Shown here: piece after piece, positions 18,424 through 28,300 of the stretch | Position numbering within the stretch: position 1 is the first letter of the stretch | How the letters are laid out: every line of letters starts with the position of its first letter | NCBI RefSeq assembly: GCF_001027925.1 | Contig: NZ_LECT01000040.1 | Coordinates: forward strand, 1-41,500 | Reading direction: 5' to 3' | Origin: Rhodopirellula islandica | Lineage (GTDB): Bacteria > Planctomycetota > Planctomycetia > Pirellulales > Pirellulaceae | DNA: 41,500 bases | Position numbers and translations under genes: made by a program | Notes under the pieces: generated by a model | What the model saw: the letters and a program-made list of their open reading frames with translations, nothing else | What the model was told of the DNA's origin: nothing | Database searches by the model: none

Positions 18424-19956
18424 ATGTCTATCAGGCGGATTTTCGGTTTCGGACTCTTCCTCGGCTTGTGTCTCAGTCTCCAGACGTCCCACGGACAAGA
18501 TCCTGAAACATCCCAGGGCAGCCAACGCAAGAACGTGCTGTTCTTGATTTCCGATGACCTGAACACTCGCATCGGTTGCTACGGGGATCCGCTGGTCCAA
18601 ACCCCCAACATCGATCGCCTGGCCGCGCGAGGCGTCCTGTTTGAAAACGCGGCTTGCCAGTACCCACTGTGCGGCCCGTCGCGAAATTCGATGTTGTGCG
18701 GGCTGTATCCCGACACCACCGGCATCCACGGCAACGCCCAAATTTTTCGTGACTCGATTCCCGAGCGTTGGTCGCTGCCCCAAGCCTTCCGGTTGGACGG
18801 GTACTTCGCTGGTCGCATCGGCAAGATGTACCACTACAACGTTCCCAAATCCGTCGGAACCAACGGCCATGATGACCCAGCGTCCTGGGAATTGGAGCTC
18901 AATCCAGCCGGCTGTGATCGACTGATCGAAGAACCGGACATTTTCACGCTTCGCAAAAACGCGTTCGGCGGAACGCTGTCCTGGTACGCGTCGCCTCGCC
19001 CGGACGCAGCCCACACCGATGGGATGCTGGCAGACGACGCATCCTGGGTTCTGGAACGCTGTGCCCAACGCAATGACCGCCCGTTTTTTCTAGCCGTTGG
19101 TTTCTATCGACCTCACACGCCCTATGTGGCACCCAAGGAATACTTCGATCTTTACCACCTGGAAGACATGCCGCTGTTTGACAATGTAGAAGAAGACAAC
19201 GCGGACGTTCCGGAGGCGGCCTTGCTCAGTCGCAAAAAAGAACAAGAGCAACTCACCGACGATTTACGTCGCCAAGCGGTCCAGGCTTACTACGCCAGCA
19301 CCACGTTCATGGACGCGCAAGTCGGCAAGGTGCTCGACACGCTCAAACGCACCGGCTTGGACAAGAACACGATCGTGGTTTTCACCAGCGATCACGGTTA
19401 CTTCCTGGGTGAAAAGGGATTGTGGCAGAAGCAGGCCTTGTTCGACAAAGTCGCTGGTGTGCCGTTGATCATCGCGGAGCCCGGACGCACCGCAGGCGCG
19501 GTGGCCACCGCGCCCGTGGGACTGGTCGACCTGTACCCGACGCTGACGGAGTGGTGCGGCGTGCCCACGCAAGAATTGATGCAAGGCCAATCACTTGTAC
19601 CGATGTTGCGAGATCCCTCGGCAACCGGTCGCGGCTACTCGATGTCGATGGTCGTTCGCAATGATCGTCAAGCCAAACAACGCTACTACGGGTACTCCAT
19701 TCGCACCCAACGATACCGGCTGACCTTGTGGGACGACGGCAAACGTGGCACCGAGCTTTACGATCACCAAAACGATCCCGATGAATTCACCAACTTGGCT
19801 CACGGCGATCGCAAAAGCGATCCCGAGATCGCCCAAGTGATTCGCGACTTGACGCAGAAACTCGAAACCGAAAGAACCAAGGGGATGCCAGCGTCCGGCA
19901 AGCGAACCGAATACAAAGTCGGCAACTGGAACCCAATGCTCCGCATCGACGATTGA
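18424..19956 (+). CDS. Secreted sulfatase (type I, iduronate-2-sulfatase-like)
   Basis: A 510-residue formylglycine-dependent sulfatase that hydrolyses sulfate esters, probably on sulfated algal polysaccharides. The signal peptide (IFGFGLFLGLCLSL) ends near residue 25. The signature CGPSR at 83-87 places the cysteine converted to formylglycine at C83. Metal ligands include D44-D45 (LISDDLN) and the TSDHGYFLGEKGLWQK segment, typical of the iduronate-2-sulfatase/choline-sulfatase branch. Length and motif order are complete. A maturation enzyme is not in this window. The activated-sulfate genes cysD and cysNC lie 13 kb away, and any link is only metabolic. It is the last gene before the heptamer/hexamer array, 24 bp past its stop. 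Confidence 0.95.
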   Translation: MSIRRIFGFGLFLGLCLSLQTSHGQDPETSQGSQRKNVLFLISDDLNTRIGCYGDPLVQTPNIDRLAARGVLFENAACQYPLCGPSRNSMLCGLYPDTTGIHGNAQIFRDSIPERWSLPQAFRLDGYFAGRIGKMYHYNVPKSVGTNGHDDPASWELELNPAGCDRLIEEPDIFTLRKNAFGGTLSWYASPRPDAAHTDGMLADDASWVLERCAQRNDRPFFLAVGFYRPHTPYVAPKEYFDLYHLEDMPLFDNVEEDNADVPEAALLSRKKEQEQLTDDLRRQAVQAYYASTTFMDAQVGKVLDTLKRTGLDKNTIVVFTSDHGYFLGEKGLWQKQALFDKVAGVPLIIAEPGRTAGAVATAPVGLVDLYPTLTEWCGVPTQELMQGQSLVPMLRDPSATGRGYSMSMVVRNDRQAKQRYYGYSIRTQRYRLTLWDDGKRGTELYDHQNDPDEFTNLAHGDRKSDPEIAQVIRDLTQKLETERTKGMPASGKRTEYKVGNWNPMLRIDD

Positions 19957-19980
19957 GCGGTGGCGACAATCGTCGCTGGC

Positions 19981-20203
<223 letters not shown>

Positions 20204-20291
20204 GCCATCGGTGCTCGATGCCAGCCCATACCACGCTCCATCCCTTGCATCACCAACGCATTCTCCCGCTACCAGGCCAGCCCTCCGCCCA

Positions 20292-20987
20292 TCACCGGTT
20301 CTGGATTCGAAACGCCAGCTGCTGCAATTCACTGGCAAGATCCACGTTGATGATCGCTGTGCCGGAAGGCACACGAAGCGTCGTGGGGGCAAAGTTCAGG
20401 ATGCCCTGAATCCCACCCGCCACCACGCGCGTTGCGACCTGACTGGCTTGTTCACTTGGCACCGCCAAGATGGCCAATTCTGGTTTCGCGGTCGCCAACA
20501 CTTCTTCCAGATCGTCCAGGGAACGAATTGTCGTGCCCCCGACTTCGCGACCATACTTGCTTGGATCGGTGTCAAATGCGGCCGCAAGGGAAAATCCCAG
20601 GCGTTCAAATCCGCGATAACGCAGCAACGCGTTGCCCAGGGACCCAACGCCGATCAGGACCGCCTTCCACTGCACGCCTGATCCCAGCACCACACCGATT
20701 CGGTCGGCCAGGATTGCAACGTCGTATCCAACCCCACGGCGGCCGATCGATCCAATCGAACTGAGGTCGCGGCGAACGACGGCGGGCGACACATTGACCA
20801 TTGCGCCCAGGTCACGGCTGTTCGTGGACGTTTCGCCGGAATCCAGCAAACGGTGCAATTCACGGTAATACAGCGACAAACGGCCCACCGCGGGCGTCGA
20901 CAACTCGGCCCGACGATCGCTCTCATCGGGATTGTCGGAATCGTCCGCAGCGTGCTCTGTGTTCATGCCCATGACCGACCCGCGCAT
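20292..20987 (-). CDS. rex: Redox-sensing transcriptional repressor Rex
   Basis: A 231-residue cytoplasmic repressor that senses the NADH/NAD+ ratio and controls anaerobic and respiratory genes. After an acidic leader of about 30 residues comes the winged helix (TPAVGRLSLYYRELHRLL and VSPAVVRRDLSSIG), then YDVAIL and the Rossmann domain (AVLIGVGSLGNALL, AAFDTDPSKYG). The C-terminal domain-swap helix is present (VDLASELQQLAFRI). Full length for the family. The first ATG is used; ATGs at 20972 and 20966 are equally possible and would trim the leader. It is divergent from the YTV-protein gene. I did not find the TTGTGAA-type Rex operator in the spacer. Confidence 0.95.
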   Translation of the reverse strand: MRGSVMGMNTEHAADDSDNPDESDRRAELSTPAVGRLSLYYRELHRLLDSGETSTNSRDLGAMVNVSPAVVRRDLSSIGSIGRRGVGYDVAILADRIGVVLGSGVQWKAVLIGVGSLGNALLRYRGFERLGFSLAAAFDTDPSKYGREVGGTTIRSLDDLEEVLATAKPELAILAVPSEQASQVATRVVAGGIQGILNFAPTTLRVPSGTAIINVDLASELQQLAFRIQNR

Positions 20988-21424
20988 TTGATTTCACTGG
21001 AACAACCCGCAAGGTCGGTAGGACTCGACAACGCAATCGTTCCCTTTTGCCAGGACTTCCCTGTTTGCTTGTTCAACCCGTGTCCCGCAGACGATGAAGT
21101 TTGTGCATCAAGATCAGTTTTACTAGTCCGCAGAGTTTTCGCCTGGGTCACACACCTGGCACAGCTTATCTCTGTCCGACTGGCAAGTGAAGCCTTACCG
21201 ACCCTCCCTGGCCCACGTGTGGGCCATCCCGCTCTCACCACCGCAGCCTCGGCCTTCGTTCAGTCGACGGGCACACTGCAACAAGAGTGACAGTGAATCA
21301 GGCAGCGGATCGGTTTAGCAGTCTGGGTCTTGGTTGGTATGGAGGTCAAGCCGGGGGGTATCCGGCAGGCCAAAGGAAGCTGCGTTATTACAACGTCCCG
21401 TTGTTACCTGTGGAGAAACTTACG
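20988..21424. other. Divergent spacer rex / YTV protein
   Basis: The spacer of about 437 bp holds the leaders of two divergent genes. The frame of the YTV protein is open back to 21287 but lacks any signal-peptide-like start there. A GGAG ribosome site at 21412-21415 lies 9 bases before the chosen ATG. No palindromic operator was recognised. Confidence 0.45.
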
Positions 21425-23164
21425 ATGAAACGTTTGTGGTTGTTGCCTGCTCTGATGATCATTTCGGTCGTCTCGGGCGCGAATGCTGCTCACGCTGCTT
21501 ACAGCGGCGCGATCAGTTACGAAGGTTGTAGCAGTTGTGGTGGTTCCGTTGTTGCCGATGGATCGGTGATGGCAGACGGCTCAGCTGTGGCTGGTGGTTC
21601 GGTTATCTCTGACGGTTCGGCCGTCGCCGGTGGATCTTACACCGTGATGCGAACCGTCCGCGAAACAGTGATGGAGCAAGTCCAAGAGACTCGCACCCGC
21701 ACTCGGAACGAAGTGTACTTCGAAGACCAAGTGGTCAACCGTACGCGGATGGTTCCAGAAACTCACCAAAAAGAAGTTCAGTACACGGTCATGGTGCCGT
21801 CGTACGAAACACGCCAACGCACGATCAACTACACGGTCAACAAGCCTGTGTACGAAACTCGTGAAAAGGTGATCAACTACACAGTCAAGAAACCTGTGTA
21901 CGAAACACGTACGAAAACGATCAACTACACCGTTAACAAGCCTGTTTACGAACAGCACCAACGGGTGATCAACTACACAGTCAAGAAACCTGTGTACGAA
22001 ACTCGTACGAAGACGATCAACTACACGGTCAACAAGCCTGTGTACGAAACTCGTCAAAAAGTGACCAACTACACCGTGATGGTGCCAACGTACGAAACTC
22101 GTACGCGAAACATCAACTACACGGTTTACAACACCGTGCAAGAACAAAAGGTTCGCACGGAAAACTACAGCGTCAGCGTCCCTCAAACGTACACCAAGAC
22201 CATCACGGTCAAAGGTGGACACTGGGAAACTGTCACGGAAACCGTTCCTGGACCGATGATTCGTCGCACCGTGCGTGAGCCCGGTACGTCGTACTTCGAC
22301 GCTTCGACTTGCCGAACCGTGTACTGCCCCGGCAAATGCCGAGTGGAATGCGTTCAAGGTTGCCCCAAGACGATCTGCAAGAAAGTCTGGGTCCCAACTT
22401 GCGAGCAAAAAGAAGTGACTTGCACCAAGTACGTCTCAGAATGCCGTACTCGTGAAATCCCTTACACCGTGTGCCGTCGAGTTCCTGAGTGCCGCACCAA
22501 GACCGTTGAGTACAAAGTGTGCAAAATGGTTCCTGAGTGCCGTACCAAGACTTGCAACTACACCGTGTGCAAGATGGTTCCTGAGTGCCGTAGCAAGACC
22601 GTTGAGTACAAAGTCTGCAAGATGGTTTGCGAAAACCGTCAGAAGACTTGCAACTACACGACCTGCAAAATGGTTCCCGAGTGCCGCACCAAGACTTGCA
22701 ACTACACCGTTTGCAAGATGGTTTGCGAGCCTCGCACCAAAGTTTGCAAGTACACCGTCTGCAAGATGGTTCCTGAGTGCCGCACCAAAGTTTGCGAGTA
22801 CAAAGTTTGCAAGATGATCCCTGAGTGCCGTACCAAGACCGTGTGCTACACGACTTGCCGCAAAGAGTGCTACCAAGAAACGATCAAGGTCAAGAAGTGC
22901 CGCCAAGTGTGCGAGCCTTACACCGTGACTCGTTGCGTGCCACGAGTGGTTTGCAAGCAAGTTCCTGTCACCGTTTGCTGCCCAGCTCCAACTTGCGGAT
23001 GTGCAGACGCCTGTGCTCCAGCATGTGCACCTGCTTCGGCTGGTCCTATCCGTAGCTTGCTCAAGGGAATCCTTGGCGGCAACGGTTGTGGCTGCGGAAA
23101 CGACTGCGGATGCGACGCTGGTTGCGATGCAGGCTGCGACGTTGCTCCTGCTTGCGGCTGCTGA
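21425..23164 (+). CDS. YTV-repeat, cysteine-rich exported protein (planctomycete cell-surface type)
   Basis: A 579-residue secreted protein of the YTV-domain type reported from Rhodopirellula. Signal peptide: KRLWLLPALMIISVVSGANA. A Gly/Ser-rich section (VADGSVMADGSAVAGGS) follows. Block 1, about 120-250, has eight 16-residue repeats of the form YTVNKPVYETRTKTIN, without Cys. Block 2, about 340-500, has about ten repeats of the same period, YTVCKMVPECRTKTCN, where Cys replaces residues at fixed places. The chain ends in CGC-type motifs (CGCGNDCGCDAGC). The many paired cysteines suggest disulphide cross-linking in the cell envelope, which is inference. The start is set at 21425 by the signal peptide and GGAG. 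Frame-shifted ORFs inside the gene are by-products of the repeats. Confidence 0.9.
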   Translation: MKRLWLLPALMIISVVSGANAAHAAYSGAISYEGCSSCGGSVVADGSVMADGSAVAGGSVISDGSAVAGGSYTVMRTVRETVMEQVQETRTRTRNEVYFEDQVVNRTRMVPETHQKEVQYTVMVPSYETRQRTINYTVNKPVYETREKVINYTVKKPVYETRTKTINYTVNKPVYEQHQRVINYTVKKPVYETRTKTINYTVNKPVYETRQKVTNYTVMVPTYETRTRNINYTVYNTVQEQKVRTENYSVSVPQTYTKTITVKGGHWETVTETVPGPMIRRTVREPGTSYFDASTCRTVYCPGKCRVECVQGCPKTICKKVWVPTCEQKEVTCTKYVSECRTREIPYTVCRRVPECRTKTVEYKVCKMVPECRTKTCNYTVCKMVPECRSKTVEYKVCKMVCENRQKTCNYTTCKMVPECRTKTCNYTVCKMVCEPRTKVCKYTVCKMVPECRTKVCEYKVCKMIPECRTKTVCYTTCRKECYQETIKVKKCRQVCEPYTVTRCVPRVVCKQVPVTVCCPAPTCGCADACAPACAPASAGPIRSLLKGILGGNGCGCGNDCGCDAGCDAGCDVAPACGC

Positions 23165-23173
23165 TTGAAACTT

Positions 23174-23213
23174 GTTCTCAGGGGAGCCCCCACAACGGGG
23201 CTACCCAGAGAAC
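23174..23213 (+). terminator. Long hairpin just after the YTV gene
   Basis: GTTCTCAGGGGAGCCCC (23174-23190) pairs with GGGGCTACCCAGAGAAC (23197-23213) with one or two mismatches, starting 10 bp past the stop. No T-run follows, so it may protect the mRNA end or act in processing rather than terminate alone. Confidence 0.55.
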
Positions 23214-23351
23214 GTTGACGTAACGCTCTCCACACAGCGACCCCAACCCGACTTCGTCGGCCGTGCTGATTCGGACATCGAACCGAATAACGGATCACCG
23301 GCCACGAAGTCACCGGGGTGCCTGAGTGGACTCAACGCGATCAAACAAAAC

Positions 23352-23389
23352 CGGGGACGAACTTGCATGACAAGTTCGCCCCGTTTTTT
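23352..23389 (+). terminator. Intrinsic terminator of the YTV-protein transcript
   Basis: CGGGGACGAACTTG (23352-23365) pairs with CAAGTTCGCCCCG (23371-23383) around a short loop, and is followed directly by TTTTTT (23384-23389). It is a textbook rho-independent terminator. It lies 190 bp after the stop, implying a structured 3' leader of that length. Confidence 0.88.
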
Positions 23390-23410
23390 ATGCGCTGGAG
23401 GAAAGCTTTT

Positions 23411-23537
23411 AGTGGTCTGTTAAAGCTAAAAGTTAGGGTTGATCGTAGTGGACGAGGCCACGAGTCCTTGGATTTGACGCCAGTTCAGGACTCGTGGCCT
23501 CGTCCACTACCCTAAAAACAAGTCCTGACAGACCACT
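23411..23537 (-). mobile_element. 127-bp MITE-like element, copy 4 (complete)
   Basis: The ends AGTGGTCTGT (23411) and ACAGACCACT (to 23537) are perfect 10-bp terminal inverted repeats, and the interior is an extended palindrome. It lies in opposite orientation to the copies at 9673-10402. The flanks, GCTTTT on the left and AGAAGCTAGAAGC on the right, look like heptamer-array sequence, so the element may have inserted into such an array. It sits 18 bp beyond the FHA-EAL stop. Confidence 0.82.
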
Positions 23538-23555
23538 AGAAGCTAGAAGCTGGCC

Positions 23556-24671
23556 TCACGCCGGAGCGGGGCGGCCGTAATAGAAACCTTGGGCCAGGTC
23601 GAAGCCGACTTCTTGGCAGGCTTCGACTTCCTCGATCGTTTCGATTCCCTCGGCCAGAGCGGAGATGTCCAGGTCTTGCACCATGTTGACCAGCGACCGC
23701 AGCATTCGCATGCGATTGCTGTCGACGACGCTCAGTCCACGAATCAGGCCGATGTCGAACTTGACGTAATCGGGTCGGGCTTCGACCAATTCCGCCAACC
23801 GGGCTTGGCCGGCACCGAAATCGTCGTAGGCCAATTGGATGTCCAATTCTTTCAACGTCGAATGCAGACGCCGCATTTGTTCGGGGTTGGTCACGGCGGA
23901 TTCGTGAATTTCCAACACGATCTTGGTGTTCGATGCCATCGTCCGGACCTTGGACAAGGAATCGATCAACGACTGGCCGTCTTCCATTTCTTTGGGGTGA
24001 GTGTTGACGAACAAGGTCGGTGAATCTGGAAGTTCGCGGCCCACCCGAAGTCCTTCCCAACGCAGCAGTCGACTGAGTTCGACTTCCAGGTTGAGTTGCT
24101 CAGCGGCTTGGAACATGGCGCCGACGGATTCCAGCCCGAACACGCTGCCTCGACCAAGAATCTCAAACCCGATCATGCGAGCACCAATCACGGTGACGAT
24201 CGGTTGAAAGTGCGGACGGACCAGCCGTTGGCTCATCAATCGGTCGAACTGAACCAACGCCAAAGCTTGGTCGCAGACGTTTTCGGAAATGGTCCCCGCG
24301 GTGACTCCGGTCGGGGATTGTCGCCGCACTCGGAAGGGAGCTTCAGCGAAGTGAATCAGATCTTCATCCCCCACCACGACCGGTTCGGTGACGCGTTTTC
24401 CATTGAGGTACGTGCCGTTGGTGCTCTCGAGATCCCGAACGATCAGTTTGCCATCGACGAGCTTGAGCTCGGCGTGGTTCCCGCTGACCGTGCGAAACTG
24501 CAGCTTCATGGCAACGCCGGATTTCCGGCCCACGATGAACGGTTCTTGATCAATCGGCGTGTGTTGCAGAGTGTCACCGGGACTCGTCGGACCAGACAGA
24601 AACCACACGTCTTCATAGACGGCGGTGCTGCGACGAAGTCGGTCGATTGGAAGGCTATCAACGGAAGCCAT
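23556..24671 (-). CDS. FHA-EAL protein, likely cyclic-di-GMP phosphodiesterase
   Basis: A 371-residue cytoplasmic fusion. Residues 43-118 form a forkhead-associated domain with GRKSG, SGNH and STNGTYLNG, which would bind a phosphothreonine partner. Residues about 140-371 form an EAL domain, which hydrolyses cyclic di-GMP. Key residues are present: E170 in EIL (the usual EAL motif, changed in the middle residue), N223, E254, D283-D284 in DDFGAG, K304, E341 and Q361. Enzyme activity is therefore plausible. The combination suggests control of c-di-GMP by a Ser/Thr kinase, common in Planctomycetes, but no kinase is in this window. The gene stands alone. Confidence 0.92.
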   Translation of the reverse strand: MASVDSLPIDRLRRSTAVYEDVWFLSGPTSPGDTLQHTPIDQEPFIVGRKSGVAMKLQFRTVSGNHAELKLVDGKLIVRDLESTNGTYLNGKRVTEPVVVGDEDLIHFAEAPFRVRRQSPTGVTAGTISENVCDQALALVQFDRLMSQRLVRPHFQPIVTVIGARMIGFEILGRGSVFGLESVGAMFQAAEQLNLEVELSRLLRWEGLRVGRELPDSPTLFVNTHPKEMEDGQSLIDSLSKVRTMASNTKIVLEIHESAVTNPEQMRRLHSTLKELDIQLAYDDFGAGQARLAELVEARPDYVKFDIGLIRGLSVVDSNRMRMLRSLVNMVQDLDISALAEGIETIEEVEACQEVGFDLAQGFYYGRPAPA

Positions 24672-25303
24672 AACAACAATTTCACGGAGGAGCGTGCTGG
24701 GAAACGAGCGGTCTCCGAGAGGGTGGATCCTCGCTCTGCTGCAAAGCTAGGTCACGAGCCGTGAACAAACGCTTTGTGAGCAAGAAATTTCCGCAATTCC
24801 CCCAAGCTGTACTCAGGAAGACAACAGATAAGAACGAAGAGACCGCCCCCCGAATCGATTGTGCGGAAGATCAGAGTTGAACCGGCCAGCTCCAGGAAGG
24901 ACCAGCCGGATGCTTGGGAAATATCCCGGAGTGGCATCCTCTCTTAGCGGAGCGGCGCAAGCCCAATGCCATCTACTTTGTAGCGGAACGGCGCGAGCCG
25001 TCCGGTGACGCGCCGGAAAACACCGACGATTTACCGGACGGCTTGCGCCGTTCCGCTAATAAAATCCCCTCGATTGGTTCTAAAGTAGATGGCATTGGGC
25101 GCAAGCCGTCCGGTGCCGCAACAACGGAGGGCTCGCGACCTTCCACGACGAAAGAAACCACGACGTTTCTTCGCAACAGTTCCCTGGGCCGGCCTTCGTT
25201 GCGTCCCGACCTCTGAGACATGGATCCACGAAAAAAGGCCGGCCTCTTTCGGTGGAAAGAAGCCGGCCTGCGAATGTCATTCAGCGTTCAAGGACGAACG
25301 GAC
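24672..25303. other. Spacer with nested inverted repeats
   Basis: This 632-bp spacer lies upstream of the FHA-EAL gene and downstream of nrdJ, both on the minus strand. 24672-24949 shows nothing clear apart from the FHA-EAL leader. The rest holds the nested palindrome described separately and, near 25225-25275, a short GGCCGGC-armed repeat (AAAGGCCGGCCTCTTTC and GAAGCCGGCC) that may act as a terminator for nrdJ. Confidence 0.5.
24962..25101. repeat. Nested double inverted repeat
   Basis: An outer pair, GCCCAATGCCATCTACTTT (24962-24980) and its exact complement (25083-25101), surrounds an inner pair of about 25 bp. The inner pair starts TAGCGGAACGGCGCGAGCCG (24982-25006) and matches 25035-25059. 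The inner arms belong to the same family as the hairpin at 12146. A third half-module, GGCGCAAGCC, lies just left at 24955, suggesting insertion of one module into another. Confidence 0.85.
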
Positions 25304-28300
25304 TCAGCTGCAACCCATCGAGTTGCCACAGTTGTGGCACAGGTAGCAGTTGCCGTTGCGGACCGTGATGCTGCCACAGTTGTCACAACTGGGAGCGTCG
25401 GTTTGGAATCGCGAGAACTGGTCGGATTGCCCGCCCAATCCATCGGTCGACTTTTCTGCCACCGCACCGGCGGCGGAATCGCCGTTGGTGTGCCCGTTGG
25501 TTGCACCACCGTTGCTAGAACCGTTTTGCAAACTGGCCAACAACGTGGCTCGTTCGACCAACGCGACCGCAGCCCCCGCGTCGGCTCGCAGTTCCGCCAT
25601 CACGGGACTGTTGTTGTTCGCCGTTGCTCCGGCAGGAGCGTTGGTCAGGTCGGGACCGTTGCCACCTGTTTTGGCCGCACCTTCTGCACTGGGAGAATAA
25701 TCGTTGCCGGACATGAACGTGATGCCCAACCAACGAGCGATGTAATCCACGACGCTCTTGGCGATGCGGATGTCCTTGTTGGACGTGTGTCCCATGGGCT
25801 CGAAACGGGTGTGACTGAACTTGTTGACAATCACTTCCAGTGGCACGCCGTACTGCATCGCGATGGAGAGCGCGGTGCCGAAGCTGTCCATGATGCCGCC
25901 GATCGTCGACCCTTCTTTGGCCATCGTGATGAACATTTCACCCGGACGTCCATCGGGATACAAACCGACGCACAAGTAACCTTCATGTCCAGCGATGCTG
26001 AACTTGTGAGTCAAACTTTGACGGGTGTCAGGCAAACGTTCGCGACGCGGTTTGTAAACGATCTTCTCGACCGTTTCGACTCGAGCGGCCTCCGCTGCGT
26101 CGGTGGCTTTCTGCTCGTCCGACTTGGTGTTCAGAGGTTGCGACTGCTTGCTGCCGTCACGATAAATCGCGATGGCCTTCAGTCCCAATTCCCAACCCCA
26201 GAAGTAAGCGTCAGCGATGTCTTGCGGCGTCACATCGGTGGGCATGTTGACGGTTTTGCTGATCGCTCCGGACAGGAACGGTTGAGCAGCGGCCATCATG
26301 GTGATGTGAGCACGCCAGCCGATGCTGCGAACACCGTTGGCTGGTTTGAAAGCACAATCGAACACGGCCAAGTGCTCGTCCTGCAAACCGGGGGCACCCT
26401 CGATCGTGTCGTTGGCATCCACGTACTTCAGGATCTCTTCGATCGTGTCAGCGTCGTAGCCCAGTTTCTTCAAACCCAGCTTCACGGTTTGGTTGACGAT
26501 CTTCAACATCCCGCCGCCAGCGAGTTGCTTGTACTTCACCAACGCGATGTCCGGCTCGATGCCCGTCGTGTCGCAGTCCATCATGAAGCTGATCGTGCCG
26601 GTGGGTGCCAATACGGTCGCTTGAGCGTTGCGGAAGCCGTACTTCTCGCCAATTTCCAGCACGCCATCCCACAATTCGCGAGCGGCTTCTTTCAGTTCCG
26701 CGGGGCCATCGTCATTGATTTGATCGCAGGCGTCGCGGTGCATTTGCATCACGCGGAGCATCGGGGCTTCGTTTTCGGCGTACCCGTCGAACGTTCCAAC
26801 GACGCTGGCAAGCTCCGCACTGGTGCGGTTGGCTTCGCCGTGCAACAGAGAGGTCAAGGAACCGCACATGCCACGAGCAGCGTCGCTGTCGTAAGGCAAA
26901 CCAGCCGTCATGACAACGCTGCCGAGGTTCGAGTACCCCAGTCCCAAAGGACGGAACTTGTGGCTGTTGCGAGCAATTGGCTCGGTCGGGTAGCTGGCGT
27001 GATCGACCAAGATTTCTTGAGCGATGAAGAACGTGCGGCAAGCGGCACGGAAACGCTTGTGATCAAACACCCCGTCCGACTGGACGAACTTCATCAAGTT
27101 GATGCTGGCCAGGTTGCAAGCCGTGTCATCCAGGAACATGTATTCCGAGCAAGGGTTCGATGCGTTGATCGCTCCGCTGTTCGGGCACGTGTGCCATTTG
27201 TTGATCGTCGTGTCGTATTGCACGCCGGGGTCGCCACAGTGCCAAGCGCACTCGGCCATTTTGTTGAGCAACTCTTTGGCGACGTAACTGGGTGGATCGG
27301 TGGTGGGTTTGTCGGTGATCCAGCGAGTTTGGAAGGTTCCGTTCTTGCGAACCGCTTCCATGTAGTCGTCGGTCAAACGAACCGACAGGTTCGCGTTTTG
27401 GAAACAAACGCTGGCGTAAGCTTCGCCGTTGAAGTTCGAATCGTAACCTTCCCGAATCAACGCGTGAGCCTTCTTTTCTTCCGCCCATTTGCACTCGATG
27501 AACTCGAGAATATCGGGGTGCCAGACCTTCAGCGACTGCATCTTGGCCGCACGCCGAGTCTTGCCGCCCGACTTCACGACGCCAGCGATCGAGTCATAGA
27601 CTCGCATGAACGACAACGGGCCGGAGGGCGTTCCACCGCCGGAGAGTTTTTCGCGTTGGCTGCGGATGGTCGAAAGGTCGGTTCCCGTGCCGCTGCCGAA
27701 TTTGAACAACATCGCCTCGCTGCACGCCAGACGCATGATGTCTTCCATGTTGTCATCCACGGACTGGATGAAACACGCCGAACCTTGAGGGTATTCGTAG
27801 GGGTTGTTGGGCTGGGCGGTGGTGTTCTTGGTGCGGTCCCAGTGCCAGTTGCACATGTCGCCTTCGACACCGTACTGGGTGTGCAAACCAACGTTGAACC
27901 ACACGGGACTGTTGAAGGCACCGTGCTGGTGCAAGCACAACCAAGTCAGGTCGCGGTAAAAACGCTCGCCGTCTTCAGGCGAGTCAAAGTAACCGTCGGC
28001 CAAACCCCAATCGCTGATCGTGCGGGTGACACGGTGGATCAGTTGACGAACACTGCGTTCGCGCTCTTCCGTGTTCTTCGGGTCGCCATAGAAGTACTTC
28101 GAAACGACCACGTTGGTCGCCAATTGACTCCAGGACGCTGGCACTTCGCAGTCGGTTTGCTCGAACAGGGCATGGCCGGATTCGTCTTTGATCGACGCCG
28201 AGCGCAAATCCCAAGCGGTGGTTGCGAACGGGGTCCGCCCATCATCAGGGCAGAAAGTGGTTTTGATCTTCAAACCGGCACGATCGCCTCGCAGGGCGGT

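Noticed and set aside
22436..22960. 174-codon minus-strand ORF within the YTV gene
   Set aside because: The repeated codons of the YTV protein leave other frames open too; there is no independent evidence for it.
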